64,000 bases of DNA. It comes from Actinernus sp. WN-2022 (taxonomy: Eukaryota > Cnidaria > Anthozoa > Actiniaria > Actinernidae). Positions within the stretch are counted from its first letter, which is position 1, and each line of letters begins with the position of its first letter. This document shows, piece after piece, positions 63,301-64,000 of the stretch. Location of the stretch: the NCBI GenBank assembly GCA_030867875.1, contig JAOWCC010001589.1, positions 85,583,537-85,647,536 on the forward strand, given 5' to 3'. A program made the position numbers and the translations under genes. The notes below the pieces were generated by a model. It did no database searches and was not told the origin of the DNA. It was given only the letters and a program-made list of their open reading frames with translations.

Positions 63301-63445
63301 ATGCTAGACACATTATTGTAGTTATTGGGACTGATCATGGTTTATATCATTCTGTTGAAGCGGATTGATAACTATGTGTATTACATCAAGAGTCCTCCAG
63401 ATGATGACCAGTTTCCGGTAGTCTGTAGACGAAGAATACTGAATG
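57148..63445 (+). CDS. Prolyl-oligopeptidase/oligopeptidase B-like serine peptidase, N-terminal exons (gene continues off window)
   Basis: Four exons, 57148-57387, 60608-60639, 61329-61434 and 63361-63445, join in frame to 154 codons plus one base, and a donor GTAAAC continues. The product shows the start of the peptidase S9 N-terminal domain: DEFNWLRH (about 69-76), DVRKYIKQEN-YTE (81-95), HFQKKLLHEM (about 101-110), DNYVYYIK and QFPVVCRRR, matching the family pattern of YxWLRD, V-YL--EN-Y, L---I--RI, and YYYTR...YP-YCRR. The catalytic Ser-Asp-His domain would lie several hundred residues further on. The first 35 residues are basic and acid-free, consistent with a mitochondrial presequence. 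Such enzymes cleave short peptides after Pro or basic residues; specificity cannot be told from this part. The assignment is from pattern recall. Confidence 0.78.
57511..57820. mobile_element. Mutator-like MITE, copy 2 (310 bp, 9-bp target duplication)
   Basis: Same ends as 14871-15190 (TTCCCTGCTAGCAGAGGTCT and inverse), flanked by CATCCAACT on both sides (57502-57510 and 57821-57829). The interior is the reverse complement of copy 1, so it inserted in the opposite orientation. It sits 123 bp downstream of exon 1 of the S9 peptidase-like gene. Confidence 0.94.
58274..59301. mobile_element. 1-kb terminal-inverted-repeat element with nested MITE
   Basis: AGCCTGTACACAGACCTCCG at the left and CGGAGGTCTGTGTATAGGCT at the right are inverted with one change. 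An extra AGGAGGTCTGT copy near 58318 makes a small hairpin at the left end. A nested foldback occupies 58481-58808. No target duplication was identified. Confidence 0.75.
58481..58808. repeat. 328-bp MITE nested in the 58.3-59.3 kb element
   Basis: AATTGCCCTATATCATTATG and CATAATGATATAGGGTAATT are inverted near-copies, both extending into a TGACGTCA palindrome. The interior is unique. Confidence 0.88.
59613..60049. repeat. About 440-bp element with GGATGCTCGTTGG ends
   Basis: Left CTGGAGTCCTGGGGGGTACT with GGGGATGCTCGTTGG is matched in reverse by CAATGAGCACCCCTGACCCC. Related sequence (GGGATGCTCGTCG) forms the palindrome at 62244-62560. Confidence 0.65.
60261..60566 (+). repeat. Diverged 50-60-bp tandem array, about six copies
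   Basis: Units begin with variants of GGTCCATAACTTACAATA and continue with GCCTTGCAGTCA-TTAATAG. Unit length varies and identity is moderate. The array ends about 40 bp before the acceptor of exon 2 of the S9 peptidase-like gene. Confidence 0.88.
60608..60639 (+). CDS. S9 peptidase-like gene, exon 2 (32 bp)
   Basis: Opens after TGATTTTAACAG and closes at ACAA|GTGAGT. Encodes DVRKYIKQEN plus two bases that complete Asn with the next exon. The resulting EN-Y-TE join is typical of S9A enzymes, which supports this very short exon. Confidence 0.8.
61329..61434 (+). CDS. S9 peptidase-like gene, exon 3
   Basis: Residues 91-126; acceptor TTTTTTTTGGACAG, donor GAG|GTAACA. Encodes YTENCLGDTVHFQKKLLHEM and ends SHELESIPE. 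Confidence 0.82.
62123..62140. repeat. TA microsatellite next to the 62.15-kb element
   Basis: A TA run precedes the element's left end, and a second TA run (62990-63012) follows its right end. Confidence 0.85.
62153..62989. mobile_element. 837-bp TA-flanked inverted-repeat element carrying tRNA-like arms and a G14 palindrome
   Basis: CAGTCGTTGCCGTTAACGTT at the left and AACCTTAACGGCAACGACTG at the right are inverted with one difference and sit on TA dinucleotides. The arms continue through CTTTGTTCAGTTC and CCTTTTACATAAAGAA. Inside, 62598-62670 resembles a tRNA (ACTGTGGTCGAATGGTTAAT, then GAGTTCAAGTCTC) and is repeated in inverse at about 62800-62885. A second palindrome fills 62244-62560. 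The TA target and CAGT ends match elements A and B. Confidence 0.85.
62244..62560. repeat. Palindrome with G14 and C9 tracts nested in the 62.15-kb element
   Basis: The left arm has a 14-G run followed by ACTCCCATATAAGAGGGGTA; the right arm ends TACCCCTTTTATATGGGAGT followed by nine C. The arms also share GGGATGCTCGTCG and GTACTAAAATGGGCG. Confidence 0.9.
63018..63043 (+). other. CTGATGA...GAAACG stem-loop motif
   Basis: CTGATGAAGGCTGAAAGCCG followed by AAACG: a GGC/GCC stem between CTGATGA and GAAAC, the same layout as 12080-12113 on the opposite strand. A short Penelope/DIRS-type repeat remnant is the likeliest source. Confidence 0.45.
63361..63445 (+). CDS. S9 peptidase-like gene, exon 4
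   Basis: Twenty-eight codons plus one base, acceptor TTCTGTTGAAG, donor ATG|GTAAAC. Encodes RIDNYVYYIK and QFPVVCRRRILN, the first blade of the propeller. No further exon was identified in the last 550 bases. Confidence 0.78.
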
Positions 63446-64000
63446 GTAAACATAGCAGGTCTCGATATATAGAACAAAATAATTATGACCTGACATTTCA
63501 TTTTTTTAGCAAGCCATTGAGTATTAAATTATTTCCAAGCATATTTTCACCTGCCATTCCTGAAATTTGACCTAGTGCTTTTTGGCCATTGTCGAGTCTT
63601 GCATAGTATATTAGTTTTCATGAGTTTAGGAATAACCTGCAGTTACATAAATGTATTTTCTATTTAATGGAGACTCGTGCAAAGCATGAATGGACTTAAT
63701 GACCAGCTAGCCCACACACAGCTTCTATTTTAGTGAGCAAACAAGTGAATAAATATGAGTGGTTTAACACATTGGCATTCAAATAGATCTACTTACATGT
63801 AATAACAATACCAATAAAATGACTGTGTAGTTATGATCAAAAAGAGACCAGAGCGAGGGCCAATTACACATAAAAATGTGTACTTAAGCTGGAATGTTCA
63901 ATATCATTATGCATCAACTAACATCAGTACCTGAAGACAAAATTAATTATCAACTCAAATAATATATGTCAAGCTTCACAATCATGCACAATGTTTAAGT

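Overview
The window is eukaryotic nuclear DNA, most likely from an anthozoan cnidarian such as a stony coral or sea anemone. It is AT-rich, its genes are split by long introns with GT/AG junctions, and it is packed with inverted-repeat transposon remnants, CR1-like LINE debris, tRNA-derived SINE pieces and microsatellites. The species assignment is inference from repeat style and gene content. No bacterial operons, CRISPR arrays or rRNA genes were seen.

Layout. (1) About 0.8-28.9 kb, minus strand: eleven exons of NDUFAF7, the mitochondrial arginine methyltransferase needed for complex I assembly. The start codon is at 28919 and the last C-terminal coding part lies beyond the left edge. Its introns hold most of the mobile DNA: two TA-flanked Tc1/mariner-like inverted-repeat elements, two Mutator-like MITEs with 9-bp target duplications, a TTAA-flanked element, a CR1-like LINE relic and several foldbacks. 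(2) About 28.9-42.5 kb: intergenic, with a 67-bp tandem array, an AAT microsatellite, a truncated LINE tail, SINE pieces and perfect foldbacks. (3) 42.6-47.8 kb, plus strand: a complete five-exon FGF-family gene (179 aa, signal peptide). (4) About 47.8-54.7 kb: intergenic foldbacks, a tRNA-derived SINE and small MITEs. (5) 54.7-56.8 kb, minus strand: an intronless 713-aa protein with about twelve gap-free 38-residue repeats and a probable mitochondrial presequence, resembling octotricopeptide-repeat (OPR) organelle RNA-binding proteins. (6) 57.1 kb to the right edge, plus strand: the first four exons of a prolyl-oligopeptidase/oligopeptidase B-like serine peptidase (S9A N-terminal region), divergent from the OPR gene across a 313-bp shared promoter region.

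Three of the four genes (NDUFAF7, the OPR-like protein and possibly the peptidase) have presequence-like N-termini, so their products probably act in mitochondria. The FGF is a secreted signal. The genes do not otherwise form one pathway. Exon models were built by hand from splice sites, reading phase and recalled family similarity, and no alignment was run.
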